Of a stretch of 64,000 nt of DNA, positions 32,736 to 42,121 are shown in pieces. Below the pieces are notes generated by a model, which searched no databases, was not told where the DNA came from, and saw only the letters and a list, made by a program, of their open reading frames with translations. The stretch's first letter is position 1. Every line of letters begins with the position of its first letter. Both the position numbers and the translations under genes were made by a program. Source of the DNA: Planctomycetota bacterium (GTDB taxonomy: Bacteria > Planctomycetota > UBA1135 > GCA-002748355); assembly GCA_020638795.1 (NCBI GenBank), contig JACKHW010000002.1, forward strand, positions 62,001 to 126,000. The letters run 5' to 3'.

Positions 32736-34423
32736 TGGCAGCGCGCATGTTGCTCGGACAGTGCCTGAAGGAGCTCGGGTTCTGTCACGAGGGCATGATC
32801 CAAGAAGCACTCGCGACCCAGCAGGAGTCGGGCAAGCGCATCGGCGAGACGCTTCTCGCGCTCGGGCACATCGACGGCGAGCAACTCGCTCAGGGTCTCG
32901 CGAAGCAAGCGGGACTGGGTTTCGTGGCTTCGACGGATCTGAAGCCGACGTCCGAAGCGCTGGCCAAGATCGATTCGGCGAGTGCGCGTGTTTACGCGGT
33001 TCTGCCGCTGCGTGTCGAGGGCGGCGTGTTGTTCGCGGCGCTGTCCGATCCGCTCAATGCAGGGATGATCGAGGACCTGAGCGTCACGACGGGACTCGAG
33101 TTCGATCTCGCGGTTGCCGAAGCCGGTGCGTTGGCGGAAGCGATCGAATCGAGCTATGCGAACGACAGCGCGGCCGGACGCGATGCGCTCGACGACGCGG
33201 TTTCGGAGTTCACGGCTGTCGGGTCGAAGGGGATAGATCTCGAGGACAAGGCCGCGATGGCGAGTGCCGCCCCGGTCGTCAAGCTCCTCAACTTCATCCT
33301 GTACCAGGCCGTTCGCGACAAGGCATCGGACATCCACCTCGAGCCGTTCGAGGACGACTTCAAGATCCGCTATCGCGTCGACGGTGTGCTGTACGAGCTC
33401 AAGGCTCCGCCGCCACACCTCGCCGTCGCGCTGATCTCGCGTGTCAAGGTCATGGCCGAGCTCGACATCGCCGAGACACGAATCCCGCAGGACGGGCGCA
33501 TCGAGCTCTCCGTCGGAGGGCGACCGATCGACCTGCGTATCTCGACGTTGCCGACGATGTTCGGTGAGTCGTGCGTCATGCGTGTGCTCGATCGAAGCGT
33601 GGTGTCTCTCGATCTCGACAACATCGGACTGCGCCAGGACGAGCATGCGGTGTTCGAACGATTGCTCGGATTGCCGCACGGGATCGCACTCGTGACCGGG
33701 CCGACGGGTTCGGGCAAGACAACGACGCTGTACGCAATGCTCAACGCTGCGAACCAGGACGACGTCAAGATCATCACGACAGAGGATCCGGTCGAATACG
33801 ATCTCGAGGGAATCGTGCAGATCCCGGTCAACGACGAGATCGGCGTGACCTACGCACGCGTGCTCCGCACGATCCTGCGTCAGGATCCGGATAAAATTCT
33901 CGTCGGCGAAATCCGAGACGAGGAGACGGCACGCGTCGCGATCGAGGCGAGCCTCACGGGGCACGTCGTGTTCTCGACGCTCCACACCAACGACGCTCCA
34001 TCGGCGATCACCCGAATGCTCGACATCGGCGTCGAGCCCTACCTGTTGACGGCAACGCTCGAAGTGATCGTCGCGCAACGGCTCGTTCGCAAGGTCTGTG
34101 TCGACTGCAAGGCGCAATACGTGCCCGACGACAAGGTCGTCCTCGAACTCGGCATCGATCGTGATGCGATCGCGGGCAAGTCGTTCTTCTACGGCAAGGG
34201 TTGTGATTCATGCAATCACACGGGTTTCCGCGGACGTGTGGCGATCTTCGAGATCATGCAGGTCACCGAGGACATCAAGCATCTCGTGCTCGATGGAGCG
34301 CCCACAGCGGCACTTCGGCGTCAAGCACGAGCGGACGGCATGCGATCGCTTCGAGAATCCGGCTTACTCGCGATCTATGACGGTTGGACGAGTGTCGAAG
34401 AAGTCCTGCGGGAGACGATGTGA
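32735..34423 (+). CDS. type IV pilus / type II secretion extension ATPase, PilB/GspE family (copy 2)
   Basis: 562 residues from GTG 32735, with GGAGG 9 bases upstream inside pilT. Full PilB architecture: MshEN domain (LGQCLKELGFCHEGMIQEAL at the start), Walker A GPTGSGKTTTLY at about 321-332, EDPVEYDL, ILVGEIRDEETARVAIEASL, FSTLHTNDAPSAITRM, and the four-cysteine motif (CVDCKAQ, then GCDSCNHTGFRGRVAIFEI). It is clearly a diverged paralogue of copy 1, not a recent duplicate. This one lies closer to pilC and has the N-terminus usual for PilB of the pilC operon; which copy drives which assembly cannot be told. Confidence 0.95.
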   Translation: MAARMLLGQCLKELGFCHEGMIQEALATQQESGKRIGETLLALGHIDGEQLAQGLAKQAGLGFVASTDLKPTSEALAKIDSASARVYAVLPLRVEGGVLFAALSDPLNAGMIEDLSVTTGLEFDLAVAEAGALAEAIESSYANDSAAGRDALDDAVSEFTAVGSKGIDLEDKAAMASAAPVVKLLNFILYQAVRDKASDIHLEPFEDDFKIRYRVDGVLYELKAPPPHLAVALISRVKVMAELDIAETRIPQDGRIELSVGGRPIDLRISTLPTMFGESCVMRVLDRSVVSLDLDNIGLRQDEHAVFERLLGLPHGIALVTGPTGSGKTTTLYAMLNAANQDDVKIITTEDPVEYDLEGIVQIPVNDEIGVTYARVLRTILRQDPDKILVGEIRDEETARVAIEASLTGHVVFSTLHTNDAPSAITRMLDIGVEPYLLTATLEVIVAQRLVRKVCVDCKAQYVPDDKVVLELGIDRDAIAGKSFFYGKGCDSCNHTGFRGRVAIFEIMQVTEDIKHLVLDGAPTAALRRQARADGMRSLRESGLLAIYDGWTSVEEVLRETM

Positions 34424-34455
34424 GACGATATTGGTGAGTCGTCGACCCGCGAATC

Positions 34456-37400
34456 ATGCGCATCTGTCCCGTCTGTGAAGGACTGACCTCCTCCGAACAA
34501 GATCGATGTGGCACGTGCAACGTGCCGCTCGTTCGCACGACCGAGGTCGCGTGGATCCAGCGGGATGGTGACGAGTTCGGACGCAGTCCGTGGGTCGGCG
34601 TCGTTCTCGGAGGCAAGTACCGTGTCACCGGGGTTCTCGGCAAGGGCGGTATGGGCACGGTCTTCCGCGCCGTGCACGAACTCTCGCTCCTCTCGGTTGC
34701 CGTCAAAGTCCTGCATCCGAGCTTTGCTCGCCATGCGAGTTTCAAGTCGACTCTGATCGCCGAGGCTCGCAAGGCGTCGTTGCTTCGAGACGAGCACACG
34801 GCGCGCGTGCTCGACGTCGGCGAGACGCCAGAAGGGTCGATCTTCATCGCGATGGAACTCGCGCTCGGCGAGACGCTGGATCGCGTGCTCGAGCGCGAGC
34901 GACGTCTGCCGCACTGGGTCGTTTCGGAATTGCTGCTCCAAATCCTCGCCGGTCTCGAGGAAGCGGCGGACCGCGGATTGGTTCATCGTGACCTGTCTCC
35001 GCGCAACATCATGATCGAGGCTCGCGAGGACGGATTTCGAGCGAAGATCCTCGACTTCGGAATCGCGACCCTGCGCGACGACACTTCGAAAGAGCATGCG
35101 GGGCGTTGGGTCCACCCTCCGTACACGGCGCCCGAGATCTTGAAGGGCGAAGCGCACGATGCGCGAGCCGACCTGTTCTCGCTCGGCGTCATCGCCGTCG
35201 AATGCCTGATGGGGACGCCGCCGTTCACCGAACGGCGTGCCAATGCGCTCGACGATCGAATTCGAGCCGTGATCGAAGATCGCGCGCGCCTTCCTGGCGT
35301 CAAGGACGCGCCGCGAAAGTTGACGAGTCTCTTGGCTCGTCTCTTGGCGAAGGAGCCTGAAAATCGGCCGGCTTCACCTCGTGCCGTGATCGAAGTCGTC
35401 GAGGATATCCGGCGACCCACGAGCGTCGGCTTTCAAGCCGCAGCGGTTCTGTCGATGATCCTCGGGTCGACGGCACTGCTCACGAGCCTCGCGACGAGAA
35501 GTACGAGCGAGCCGTTCTTGCAGGCGAACTCGGCCAGTTCGATCGTGCTCGAGCCACGCCGTTCTCCTGGTGTGCAACCGCAGTTCTTGCCGATCGAGCG
35601 CATCGAGCGAGTTTCGTTCCTCGCTCGGGGACTCGGGCCACGAGATGTGGTCGTGCGCGGCTACGACGGGACCGAGAGTATTTTCGAGTACGAACTCGGA
35701 GGCACGCTGACGGGAGGACGACTCGAACTCGACGCATCCAAGGACTCCTCGTGGCGAGCCGTGCTCGATTCGTGCTCGCGCCACGGACGTCCGGTATCCA
35801 TCGATTTCCAGGAGCGCAAGACGCAGAGGCTCGTTGCGCACGCGCTCGTGTTCGTCGACACGCGTGCGCCGGCGTTCGATGTCACGGATCCGCCGAGCAG
35901 ACTCATGCTCACATCGAGGTTGCGGTTTCGAGTCGACGAAGACTCCCCGCTGTTGTCTTTGCGCTTCGAGTTGCGCCGTGAAGACGTGGTACTAGCAACA
36001 CACGACGCCGGTGTGGTCGAGGGCCAGCGCGACTTCGATCTGCCGATCGCGAAGCTGTTCGTCGATCGCGCGAAGGAAGGTGTGAGTCTCGATGAGTTCA
36101 GTCCGGCGATTCTCGCGTGTACGGCGATCGATGCTGCAGGGAGGCGAACGACCTGGGAGCACGAACTCGCGCGCGTCGATCTTTCGATCCCCGAAATCGT
36201 CGGTCTTCACGGTAGTGGGTCTCCGATCGACAGTGACGGCGGTCAGCCGGCGACGATCGCGGTCGATGCCGGAGTCGCACGAATCGTTGTCGACTTGTCG
36301 GGCGAGGAGCGCTCCCCGTCGCGACTGTACGTGCGAACGCGTCGCGAACTCGATCGCACCGGTGAGTCGGAGCGCGTGCTCGATGCATCGAAGTTCAATG
36401 TGAGTGGGGCTCGCCTCACGTTCCTCCAAGACGCGATCGATCCCGATGCCGGGTCACTCGAGTTCACGATCGTGCTCGAGGATGCGAGCGGAAATCAGAG
36501 CCGACCGAAAACGCGGTCGCTCGTTCCCGAGGGTGTGCAGCTCGATGCAGCCTTCGCGATCGTGACCGAGGACGGCGAGCGGGACCTCGTGGATCGTGTC
36601 GCTCGTCTCGCGCGGACTCCGTGGTCCGTTCGCGTTTCAGCGGGCCACTCCCTGACGCTCACGTATCGCTGTCGGTCGCAGTGGCTTCCGATGCCACAGA
36701 CCGATATCGATCCCGAAATCTCGGTCCATGGTCGTGAGCCGGGACGGTGCACGATCTCGATCCCTGCGCTCGAGACGGGTCAGAGACTGGGTTTGCTCGT
36801 GCACCACGTCCGCGCGGATGCGAGCACGGTCGAGCCGCTGCGCACGACGACCTCCCTCTCCATCGAGGTGCTGCCTCCCTTGCCGAGGGTCGAAGTGCCC
36901 GAATCCCTGACGAGCGGCCGGGCCTTCTCGAGTGAACTCGTCGACGCGAAGCTCCTGACGACTCTCGACGACCGGATGCGCATCGCCGCGCGGCTCGTGC
37001 CGTCGCCGATCGCAGCTCTCGGACTGCGTGTTCGATACTGGCACGAGCGTGATGGCCGTTGGTTCGCCGGTGACTGGGCGGTTGTCACGAGCGCCGAAGA
37101 GTTTGCGCGCGAGTCCGCACCGATGTTTCCGGGGCGCAATCGGATCGCTCTCGAGGTCCAGGACGTGATCGGCCGGAGCGCTCCCGACGCTGGCCCGACC
37201 ATCGATGTCGGTACGGCTCGTGCCGTGCTCGTCGCCGACTTCTGGCATGCGGCCACGAGCGACTCGGCCTCGCCCGCCACGACCTCGGCAGTTTCGGTCG
37301 AGTTCGGGCGACCGGTGCCGGTCGTCGTCGCGGACGCCGCGCCGCTACCGCAGGATGCGCAGACGACTTTGCTGCACGGGCAGCGCAGCTTTGCAGGCCG

Positions 37401-38739
37401 TATCTCGATCACGCAGGATCAGCGCCGAGAGCATCGGTTCGATCTACCGTTCGATTTCGTATCGGCGGTGTGCGGTTGGACCTCGATCGCGCGCGAGTCC
37501 TTCGCCGTGCAGGGCGCCGCAACCGAAGAGTTCATCCTGCGAACGCGTGCCGGAGAGCGTCGATGCCGTGTGCGCTTCGAACCGACGCGTAGTCTCCTGC
37601 GTGGTGTTCGTCTCGCCTCGCTCGGCGTGAACGACCCGGAACTTCGCGACCTGCACCTGTCCCCCTGTCTCGCGCCGACGAGCGGATTGGCGATCGAACT
37701 CGGACCGCCGAGCGGTGTTGCGGTGCGCGGTAGCGTCAGTCTCGATCCTCCCGTCATCGTGCGGGGACTCAAGGACGTGTTCGTCGGATCGCACGAGATC
37801 ACGAGGCGGGCTTGGCTGGCGTTCATGCGTGATGCCCTGCAGCGTCGTGGCAGGTTGGGATTCGACGAGAAGGCCATCGCCCACATCGAGGATCCGCTGT
37901 CGGATCACCGACTCACGGACGCCGGTCTGCGGCCGGACACGTCGCGATTCGGGAACGTGTCGTTCGAAGAGTGCGCGAAGCGCGGACCCGACAGACCGGT
38001 AACGGGGATCGACTACTACCAGGCCAGTGCGTTCTGTCGGTGGCTCGGACTCGCGACGTTCGGGGATCCTGATTTCTTCCGACTACCGTTCGGCGCCGAG
38101 CTGGAATGGGCTGCACTCGGAGATCGGATCGAACGAGGGGACCTGCAGAGCATCCGCAGCGCGACCACGACAACCGCCGCTGCGTGGGCGCGTGGCTTCG
38201 ACGCATATCGAGAGCGGGCGCGGCTCACGGGCGCACGCGAGGACGTCATGGATCCTGCTCGTTGGCCGCGTGATGTCGACGAGAACCGAATGTTCGGCGA
38301 CGTCGTGCGGGCGTGGGACGGCAGCGAAATCGTCGGTCTCGAGTTCGGCGTGCGCGAGTGGATCGAGGACGTGCCGACGATCGGTTCGGGCCCGAGTTAT
38401 CGGTTGCTCGTCGAGATCCACGAGCGGCATGTCGAATATGCTGCGAGGCGGCGCTTCGATCGCACACTCAAACCGCCTCGGATCCTCGCGATGGAGTCGG
38501 GACAACTTCGCGGCATGACCTGGGGAGAACCCAGGCTGCACGGACACGACCCCATGACCGATCTTCAAGACGTACGTGGCAAGGGAAGTGCTGCCGGGAT
38601 CCTCGGCGTGAAGCGAATCTGCTTCGTGCGCCGTGACGGCGTCGGTCTCGACGAGAAAGTCGCACCCCTGATGACCGTCGCAGGCTTTCGGATCGTTGGC
38701 GGAGAAGCCTTCGTTCGATTCGTCAGGAGTCGGTCGTGA
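34456..38739 (+). CDS. transmembrane Ser/Thr protein kinase with zinc ribbon and extracytoplasmic FGE-like domain
   Basis: 1427 residues. Order: zinc ribbon (Cys4, Cys7, Cys18, Cys21); Hanks-type kinase (about 54-320) with LGKGGMGTVF, Lys84, HRDLSPRN at 177-184, DFG at 200-202 and APE; transmembrane helix at about 325-346; a long extracytoplasmic region of about 750 residues, beta-rich with several Ig-like units; and a C-terminal FGE-sulfatase fold from about 1105 (VGSHEITRRAWLAFM, VTGIDYYQASAFCRWLG, FRLPFGAELEWAALGD, VREWIEDVP, FRIVGG). The catalytic-loop Lys is Ser here, as in many kinases with HRDxSPxN. The paired Cys of true formylglycine enzymes is not seen, so this is likely a sensor fold, as in chlamydial Pkn1. 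Overlaps the next gene by 4 bases. Confidence 0.92.
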   Translation: MRICPVCEGLTSSEQDRCGTCNVPLVRTTEVAWIQRDGDEFGRSPWVGVVLGGKYRVTGVLGKGGMGTVFRAVHELSLLSVAVKVLHPSFARHASFKSTLIAEARKASLLRDEHTARVLDVGETPEGSIFIAMELALGETLDRVLERERRLPHWVVSELLLQILAGLEEAADRGLVHRDLSPRNIMIEAREDGFRAKILDFGIATLRDDTSKEHAGRWVHPPYTAPEILKGEAHDARADLFSLGVIAVECLMGTPPFTERRANALDDRIRAVIEDRARLPGVKDAPRKLTSLLARLLAKEPENRPASPRAVIEVVEDIRRPTSVGFQAAAVLSMILGSTALLTSLATRSTSEPFLQANSASSIVLEPRRSPGVQPQFLPIERIERVSFLARGLGPRDVVVRGYDGTESIFEYELGGTLTGGRLELDASKDSSWRAVLDSCSRHGRPVSIDFQERKTQRLVAHALVFVDTRAPAFDVTDPPSRLMLTSRLRFRVDEDSPLLSLRFELRREDVVLATHDAGVVEGQRDFDLPIAKLFVDRAKEGVSLDEFSPAILACTAIDAAGRRTTWEHELARVDLSIPEIVGLHGSGSPIDSDGGQPATIAVDAGVARIVVDLSGEERSPSRLYVRTRRELDRTGESERVLDASKFNVSGARLTFLQDAIDPDAGSLEFTIVLEDASGNQSRPKTRSLVPEGVQLDAAFAIVTEDGERDLVDRVARLARTPWSVRVSAGHSLTLTYRCRSQWLPMPQTDIDPEISVHGREPGRCTISIPALETGQRLGLLVHHVRADASTVEPLRTTTSLSIEVLPPLPRVEVPESLTSGRAFSSELVDAKLLTTLDDRMRIAARLVPSPIAALGLRVRYWHERDGRWFAGDWAVVTSAEEFARESAPMFPGRNRIALEVQDVIGRSAPDAGPTIDVGTARAVLVADFWHAATSDSASPATTSAVSVEFGRPVPVVVADAAPLPQDAQTTLLHGQRSFAGRISITQDQRREHRFDLPFDFVSAVCGWTSIARESFAVQGAATEEFILRTRAGERRCRVRFEPTRSLLRGVRLASLGVNDPELRDLHLSPCLAPTSGLAIELGPPSGVAVRGSVSLDPPVIVRGLKDVFVGSHEITRRAWLAFMRDALQRRGRLGFDEKAIAHIEDPLSDHRLTDAGLRPDTSRFGNVSFEECAKRGPDRPVTGIDYYQASAFCRWLGLATFGDPDFFRLPFGAELEWAALGDRIERGDLQSIRSATTTTAAAWARGFDAYRERARLTGAREDVMDPARWPRDVDENRMFGDVVRAWDGSEIVGLEFGVREWIEDVPTIGSGPSYRLLVEIHERHVEYAARRRFDRTLKPPRILAMESGQLRGMTWGEPRLHGHDPMTDLQDVRGKGSAAGILGVKRICFVRRDGVGLDEKVAPLMTVAGFRIVGGEAFVRFVRSRS

Positions 38740-39854
38740 ACTCGCGATCCATGCGATGCGCAGTCCTGCTGGTCATGACTTTCGTGGTGACATCGTGCAC
38801 CAATACGTCGGCACGTGATGCGAATCGCCTCGCGCAGCTGCCACCTCTGCCGTTTCGTCTTGCCGTGGTCGGTGGGGCGTTCCTGCCCCCGGACGAGCGA
38901 GATCAGACGCCGGACTCGGCTTCGGACATCGAGTCCGTTGCACGACTCTCGATTCGCACGTTCGGGCCCGAGGTCGCAGAGCCGATTCCGTTCGACAGGG
39001 TCGTCGAAATGTTGGTGCGCGGCCGAGCCGCGACGCGAGTCGTTCGACTGTCCGATCGCACGGACGAAGAGCGTCAGCGCCTCGCGTTGGGCGACGCTGC
39101 GGCCCTCGAACTTGCACGGAGGGCGTCTGCCGAAGCCGAAGCGGACCTGATGTTGGTCATCGAAGGTTTGCGAGATGGTCCGGTCCAGTCTTTGGGAGTG
39201 ACGGGTCAGTGGCCGATCACCACCGTCGCATGGCTCCTCGCCGGCATCGGGCTGTTCGTGCCCGACCATCGCTTCGAGTCGAAGGCGAAGCTGCGTGCGA
39301 GCCTCGTCGACGTCGCGACCGGGCGTGCCTTGTCCGCGCGCTTGATCGTCGTGCCGGGAACTCTCGATCTGTCCCTCGTCGACCGAAGCGACTTCGTCGG
39401 CATCCTGACATCGATCCTCGTCCCGCCTTCTCTCGTGGGCAACGATGTCGAAAAGGTCGTTCGTGCCGTCCGCGACGACGGTGCCGATCGCATCGTGCTC
39501 GGCCTGCTCGCGAAGCTCAAGGACCCCGAGCTCCTCGATGCGCTGCGGACGGACGCTCCCATGACCGTCGAGGCACGGCTCGACGAATCGTTCGTCGAGG
39601 TGGCCGTGCGCGGTGAGCAGGAGATCCAAGACGTCTTCGTCCGGACGTACGATTCCGTCGGTTTGCCGCGCGACGAAGATGTCGAAGCACTTCGACGCTT
39701 CCGACAGTCGCTTCTCGAGAGTGGCGAGCGCGGCGAGCACGATGTGCGCTATCGAGCGCGATTCAGGCTTCGTGGTGGCGATGACGAAGTGCGAATCGTC
39801 GTTCAGGACCTGGCAGGACAGCGAGCGTCGACGTCGCTGCGGACGCGGAACTGA
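38736..39854 (+). CDS. lipoprotein of unknown function, between kinase and phosphatase
   Basis: 372 residues from GTG 38736, which shares a GTGA overlap with the kinase stop. Signal with lipobox FVVTSC near residue 21. The mature sequence (RLAVVGGAFLPPDERD, later LMLVIEGLRDGP and RASLVDVATGRALSARLIVV) resembles outer-membrane or periplasmic lipoproteins with an alternating beta-alpha fold of the LpoB/CsgG or TolB-N type, but I cannot assign a family. Translational coupling on both sides (1 base before the phosphatase gene) makes it the third member of a kinase, lipoprotein, phosphatase unit. It could present a ligand to the kinase ectodomain; this is inference. Confidence 0.8.
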   Translation: MNSRSMRCAVLLVMTFVVTSCTNTSARDANRLAQLPPLPFRLAVVGGAFLPPDERDQTPDSASDIESVARLSIRTFGPEVAEPIPFDRVVEMLVRGRAATRVVRLSDRTDEERQRLALGDAAALELARRASAEAEADLMLVIEGLRDGPVQSLGVTGQWPITTVAWLLAGIGLFVPDHRFESKAKLRASLVDVATGRALSARLIVVPGTLDLSLVDRSDFVGILTSILVPPSLVGNDVEKVVRAVRDDGADRIVLGLLAKLKDPELLDALRTDAPMTVEARLDESFVEVAVRGEQEIQDVFVRTYDSVGLPRDEDVEALRRFRQSLLESGERGEHDVRYRARFRLRGGDDEVRIVVQDLAGQRASTSLRTRN

Positions 39855-39855
39855 C

Positions 39856-40764
39856 ATGAAGGTCCGTTCCGACGTTCTGCTCGCCTTCGCGTCGGATCGC
39901 GGTGTGCGGCGTATCGAGAACCAGGACGATGTACTCATTTACGAGCCTTCCGACGACGAAGTCTTTCTGGCGCGTGGGCGCTTGCTCGCTCTCGCGGACG
40001 GCATGGGGGGCACGGTCGCGGGAGCCGAAGCGAGCCGCGTGGCGTTGCGCTCCTTGCTCGCGAGTTGGCTCGATGCACCGCAGGGCATTCTCCGCGACGG
40101 GGAGCTCGCCGAACGACTGCGTGTCGCGTTCGCCGCGGCGCAGCGCGCCCTCGACGAAGCCGCAGCAGACAATCATCGACTCGACGGCATGGGGACCACC
40201 CTGACTGCAATCGTCCAGCGAGGACCGAGGGTCGTCGGCGTGCACGTGGGGGACTCGCGCGGTCTCGTCATCAACGAAGAGGGCGCGCGTTGGCTCACGA
40301 CGCTGCATACGAGCGCTCTCGATTCGTCACGACTCACGCGTGCGTTGATCGCTCGTGCGAGCGGGGCAGCCGACCACGAGTTCGCTGAACCGGAGATCTT
40401 CGATACCGAACTCGAATCCGGTGATCGCCTGCTTGTGATGAGCGATGGGTTGTGGAGAGCGATCCCCGAGTCTGAAGGCTTGGCGATCATCCACAGTTGT
40501 CCACCGCGAGAGGCCGTCGCAGAACTCGTCGGTCGCGCCCGTGCCATCGACGGGAGCGACAACGCATCGATCGTCGTCCTCGAGTATCGGGGCCACGACG
40601 CGGAGGGCGCACCCGAAGACGTCGTCGAGTCCGCGGTCACGGAACGGTTGCCGCGGCTGACGGCCGGGCGTGGCCCTGGACGATTCGGGGTGGCGTGGCC
40701 CTGGGTGCTCTTCGTGCTCGGCCTGCTCCTGCTCGCGATCGCGTCGTGGCTGTGGTGGCGATGA
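39856..40764 (+). CDS. PP2C-family Ser/Thr protein phosphatase with C-terminal membrane anchor
   Basis: 302 residues from ATG 39856, the base after the lipoprotein stop. Mn/Mg-dependent PPM phosphatase that should reverse the kinase two genes upstream. Motifs: ASDRGVRRIENQDDVL, ALADGMGGTVAGAEAS (metal-binding DG), GMGTTLTAIV, GVHVGDSRGLVI, LLVMSDGLW (second metal Asp), and GSDNASIVVLEY (third). The C-terminus ends in one helix (VLFVLGLLLLAIASWLWW) preceded by a short linker, so it is tail-anchored with the catalytic part in the cytoplasm, on the same membrane as the kinase. 157 bases separate it from pilC. Confidence 0.92.
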   Translation: MKVRSDVLLAFASDRGVRRIENQDDVLIYEPSDDEVFLARGRLLALADGMGGTVAGAEASRVALRSLLASWLDAPQGILRDGELAERLRVAFAAAQRALDEAAADNHRLDGMGTTLTAIVQRGPRVVGVHVGDSRGLVINEEGARWLTTLHTSALDSSRLTRALIARASGAADHEFAEPEIFDTELESGDRLLVMSDGLWRAIPESEGLAIIHSCPPREAVAELVGRARAIDGSDNASIVVLEYRGHDAEGAPEDVVESAVTERLPRLTAGRGPGRFGVAWPWVLFVLGLLLLAIASWLWWR

Positions 40765-40921
40765 GGGAGATTACGCCGATCGGGCCGTGATCGCGCGTCG
40801 ATCGCGGCGAGCGTCAGAATCCCGCGTCGTCGCCCACGTCGGTGTGGCAAGGGAGTCGACGGGCTGTCAGGATGACGTTCCCCCCGCTGACACCATCGAG
40901 GTCCGGACCGGATTCTCGCGC

Positions 40922-42100
40922 ATGCCGAAGAAGCTCCAACGTCAAGTACGCGCTCCGAGTGCGGCGATGCCCGCTGCAACCAAGCAAGCGGATCGCCCCG
41001 CCAGGCCCAACCTCGCCCCGTCGGCGAAAGCGGGAGGCAGCGTTCGTGGGCGCGTCCGCCCGAAAGCGCTCGCGGACTTCACGTCCCAGCTCGCGACGCT
41101 CCTCGAGGCCGGGATCCCGGTCGTGCGCAGCCTGCACATCCTCGAAGGGCAGCTACCGCAGGGCCCGCTCAAGCGCATCGTCATCTCGGTGACCGAAGAC
41201 GTGGAGGGCGGCACGCCGCTGTCCGAGGCTCTGTCGAAGTATCCGCGTACGTTCGACAACCTCTATACCAGCATGGTCAAGGCCGGTGAGGCCGGCGGTA
41301 TCCAAGAGACGATCCTCCAGCGACTCGCTTCGTTCATGGAGCAGAGCGAGGACATCAAGTCGAAGGTCAAGGGTGCCCTCGCCTACCCCGTCGTTGTCGT
41401 CTTCGTCGCGATCGCGGTGATTCTCGGCGTGATGACGTTCGTCATCCCCAAGTTCAAGGCGATCTTCCGCCAGCTCGTCCACGAGGAGCTCCCGCCAGCG
41501 ACCCAGCGGCTGATCGACATCAGCGACTTCTTGCTCCAGTACTGGTGGATCTGGGCGATCGGGATCCCGCTCATCTACGTCGTGCACCGCTCGCTCGTGG
41601 CGCAGGTGACGGGATATCGCTACCAGCGGGACAAGCTCCTGCTCAAGGTCCCGCTCTTCGGCCCGTTGATCAAGAAGACGATCGTCGCGCGCTTTTCGAG
41701 GACGTTCGGCACGCTCGTCGAGAGTGGTGTTCCGCACCTCGAAGCGCTCGAGATCGTGCGGTCCTCCGTGCGCAACAAAGTTCTCGAGGGATCCATCGAC
41801 GACATCCTCAGCAGTATTCGCGAGGGCGAAGGAATCGCGCCCGCGATGACGGACTCACCGATCTTCGACGACTTGATCACCAACATGGTGGACGTCGGCG
41901 AGCAGACCGGTGAACTCGACAGGATGTTGACGCGCATCGCCGATCGCTACGAGATCGAGGTCGATCGCACGATCAGCACCGTGTTCAAGATCCTCGAGCC
42001 AGTCCTGATCGTGATCCTCGCCGTCTTCGTCGGTTTCATCATCTATGCGTTGCTCGCGCCAATGCTCAAGCTGATGCAGTCGATGAGCGGCAGGCGCTGA
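40922..42100 (+). CDS. pilC: type IV pilus inner-membrane platform protein, PilC/GspF family
   Basis: 392 residues from ATG 40922. Integral platform protein that couples the PilB/PilT motors to pilin insertion. Basic N-terminal tail of about 45 residues, then two T2SSF repeats. First: FTSQLATLLEAGIPVVRSLH, SMVKAGEAGGIQETIL, followed by VVVVFVAIAVILGVMTFVI. Second: FSRTFGTLVESGVPHLEALE, NMVDVGEQTGELDRMLTRIA, ending in ILEPVLIVILAVFVGFIIYA. Three membrane segments result, as usual for the family. No pilin, PilM-Q or prepilin peptidase gene is in the window, so the rest of the machine is encoded elsewhere. Confidence 0.95.
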   Translation: MPKKLQRQVRAPSAAMPAATKQADRPARPNLAPSAKAGGSVRGRVRPKALADFTSQLATLLEAGIPVVRSLHILEGQLPQGPLKRIVISVTEDVEGGTPLSEALSKYPRTFDNLYTSMVKAGEAGGIQETILQRLASFMEQSEDIKSKVKGALAYPVVVVFVAIAVILGVMTFVIPKFKAIFRQLVHEELPPATQRLIDISDFLLQYWWIWAIGIPLIYVVHRSLVAQVTGYRYQRDKLLLKVPLFGPLIKKTIVARFSRTFGTLVESGVPHLEALEIVRSSVRNKVLEGSIDDILSSIREGEGIAPAMTDSPIFDDLITNMVDVGEQTGELDRMLTRIADRYEIEVDRTISTVFKILEPVLIVILAVFVGFIIYALLAPMLKLMQSMSGRR

Positions 42101-42121
42101 CGCGAGGATCCAGCGACTCCG

